From: an uncultured Alphaproteobacteria bacterium
Lineage (GTDB): Bacteria > Pseudomonadota > Alphaproteobacteria > HIMB59 > GCA-002718135
Assembly (NCBI GenBank): GCA_902625365.1
Contig: CACOAX010000007.1
Coordinates: 1-43,537 of the forward strand
Length of the DNA stretch: 43,537 bases
Reading direction: 5' to 3'
Shown: positions 43,446-43,537 of the stretch, one piece after another
Layout of the letters: each line of letters starts with the position of its first letter
Numbering within the stretch: the first letter of the stretch is position 1
Notes under the pieces: generated by a model
Databases searched by the model: none
Told to the model about the DNA's origin: nothing
Seen by the model: only the letters and a program-made list of their open reading frames with translations
Program-made: the position numbers and the translations under genes

Positions 43446-43537
43446 GTGAAAAAAATAAAATCCATTGAAGAAATTATTAATGATTATGATAATTTTATAA
43501 TCGATCAATGGGGTGTAATGCATGATGGAGTATTTGG
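43446..43537 (+). CDS. HAD family hydrolase, TIGR01459-like (partial, cut by window end)
   Basis: Thirty codons are visible from the GTG at 43446, 2 bases after pyrD. The peptide ends DNFIIDQWGVMHDGVFG, which fits the first HAD motif of the HAD-IIA/TIGR01459 group (D-x-WGVxHxG), with the nucleophile aspartate in IID. Family members are phosphatases of small sugar or glycerol phosphates. The rest lies outside the window, so the call rests on this one motif. Confidence 0.7.
   Translation, partial: MKKIKSIEEIINDYDNFIIDQWGVMHDGVF

Noticed and set aside
1-43537. tRNA genes, CRISPR arrays, insertion sequences, prophage or defence genes
   Set aside because: Gaps between genes are at most about 140 bases and none shows a tRNA-like fold, spaced repeats, transposase or phage/defence motifs; the window reads as ordinary core chromosome.

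Overview
The window is 43.5 kb of a very AT-rich (roughly 30% GC by eye), gene-dense chromosome. About 46 protein genes are packed with overlaps of 1-20 bases or gaps of a few bases. The longest stretches without a gene are only about 140 bases (454-595 and 39330-39468), so no gap exceeds 300 bases. I found no rRNA, tRNA, CRISPR array, insertion sequence or prophage. The gene set points to a streamlined marine alphaproteobacterium, either SAR11-like or of the low-GC AEGEAN-169/HIMB59 type: class I lysyl-tRNA synthetase, three-subunit PntAA/PntAB/PntB transhydrogenase, a COQ9 homologue next to rpsU, Cox15-type heme A synthase, DUF1244 and a dimethylglycine-dehydrogenase-like protein. I cannot fix the lineage from sequence alone. 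Having both pfk and pyk argues against a typical Pelagibacter.

Layout. 1-453: 5' part of nth (minus). 596-5833: four-gene peptide-type ABC transporter operon (binding protein, two permeases, fused double ATPase), met end to end by an M24 peptidase (5834-6976, minus). 7026-9510: yqaA-like membrane protein, rmuC, yajQ and a LysE-type exporter. 9507-10942: a GST (minus), then a TIGR03643/DUF2805 protein and a TPR lipoprotein-like or periplasmic protein (plus). 10935-20619: a long minus-strand run read from right to left: saccharopine dehydrogenase, lysine-ketoglutarate reductase, uvrB, 3-hydroxyisobutyryl-CoA hydrolase, dimethylglycine/sarcosine-dehydrogenase-like protein, AsmA-like protein and AEC permease. 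This joins lysine, valine and methylamine/betaine breakdown with a DNA-repair gene. 20685-24126: TauE/SafE permease and aspartate aminotransferase (plus) against pyruvate kinase (minus). 24180-29471: DUF1244, acyl-CoA synthetase (minus), oligoendopeptidase F and an ABC1/UbiB-family kinase-like protein. 29478-32312: pntAA-pntAB-pntB. 32309-35056: rpsU (minus), def and coq9 overlapping, DUF465 (minus), pfk. 35053-38265: minus-strand operon ctaA/cox15, SDR, DUF6134-like, SDR. 38319-40297: ferredoxin/flavodoxin reductase, flavodoxin and 2Fe-2S ferredoxin. 40346 to the end: marR, lysS (class I), pyrD and a HAD hydrolase cut by the window edge.

How it fits together. The genes describe a heterotroph that takes up oligopeptides and amino acids, cuts them (M24, PepF), oxidises lysine, valine and N-methylated glycines, and balances NADPH with the proton-driven transhydrogenase and an NADPH-ferredoxin/flavodoxin reductase. 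Clear non-coding signals are few: a perfect 11-bp hairpin between the binding protein and permease genes (2183-2208), a perfect 19-bp palindrome just before marR (40321-40339), and a 13-bp direct repeat upstream of the transporter operon (488-500, 523-535). I do not see a clearly new defence or mobile system. The most interesting points are the Cox15/ferredoxin/flavodoxin neighbourhood, the MarR operator heading a lysS-pyrD operon, the mixed catabolic/uvrB operon, and a G8 tract inside the reductase gene.
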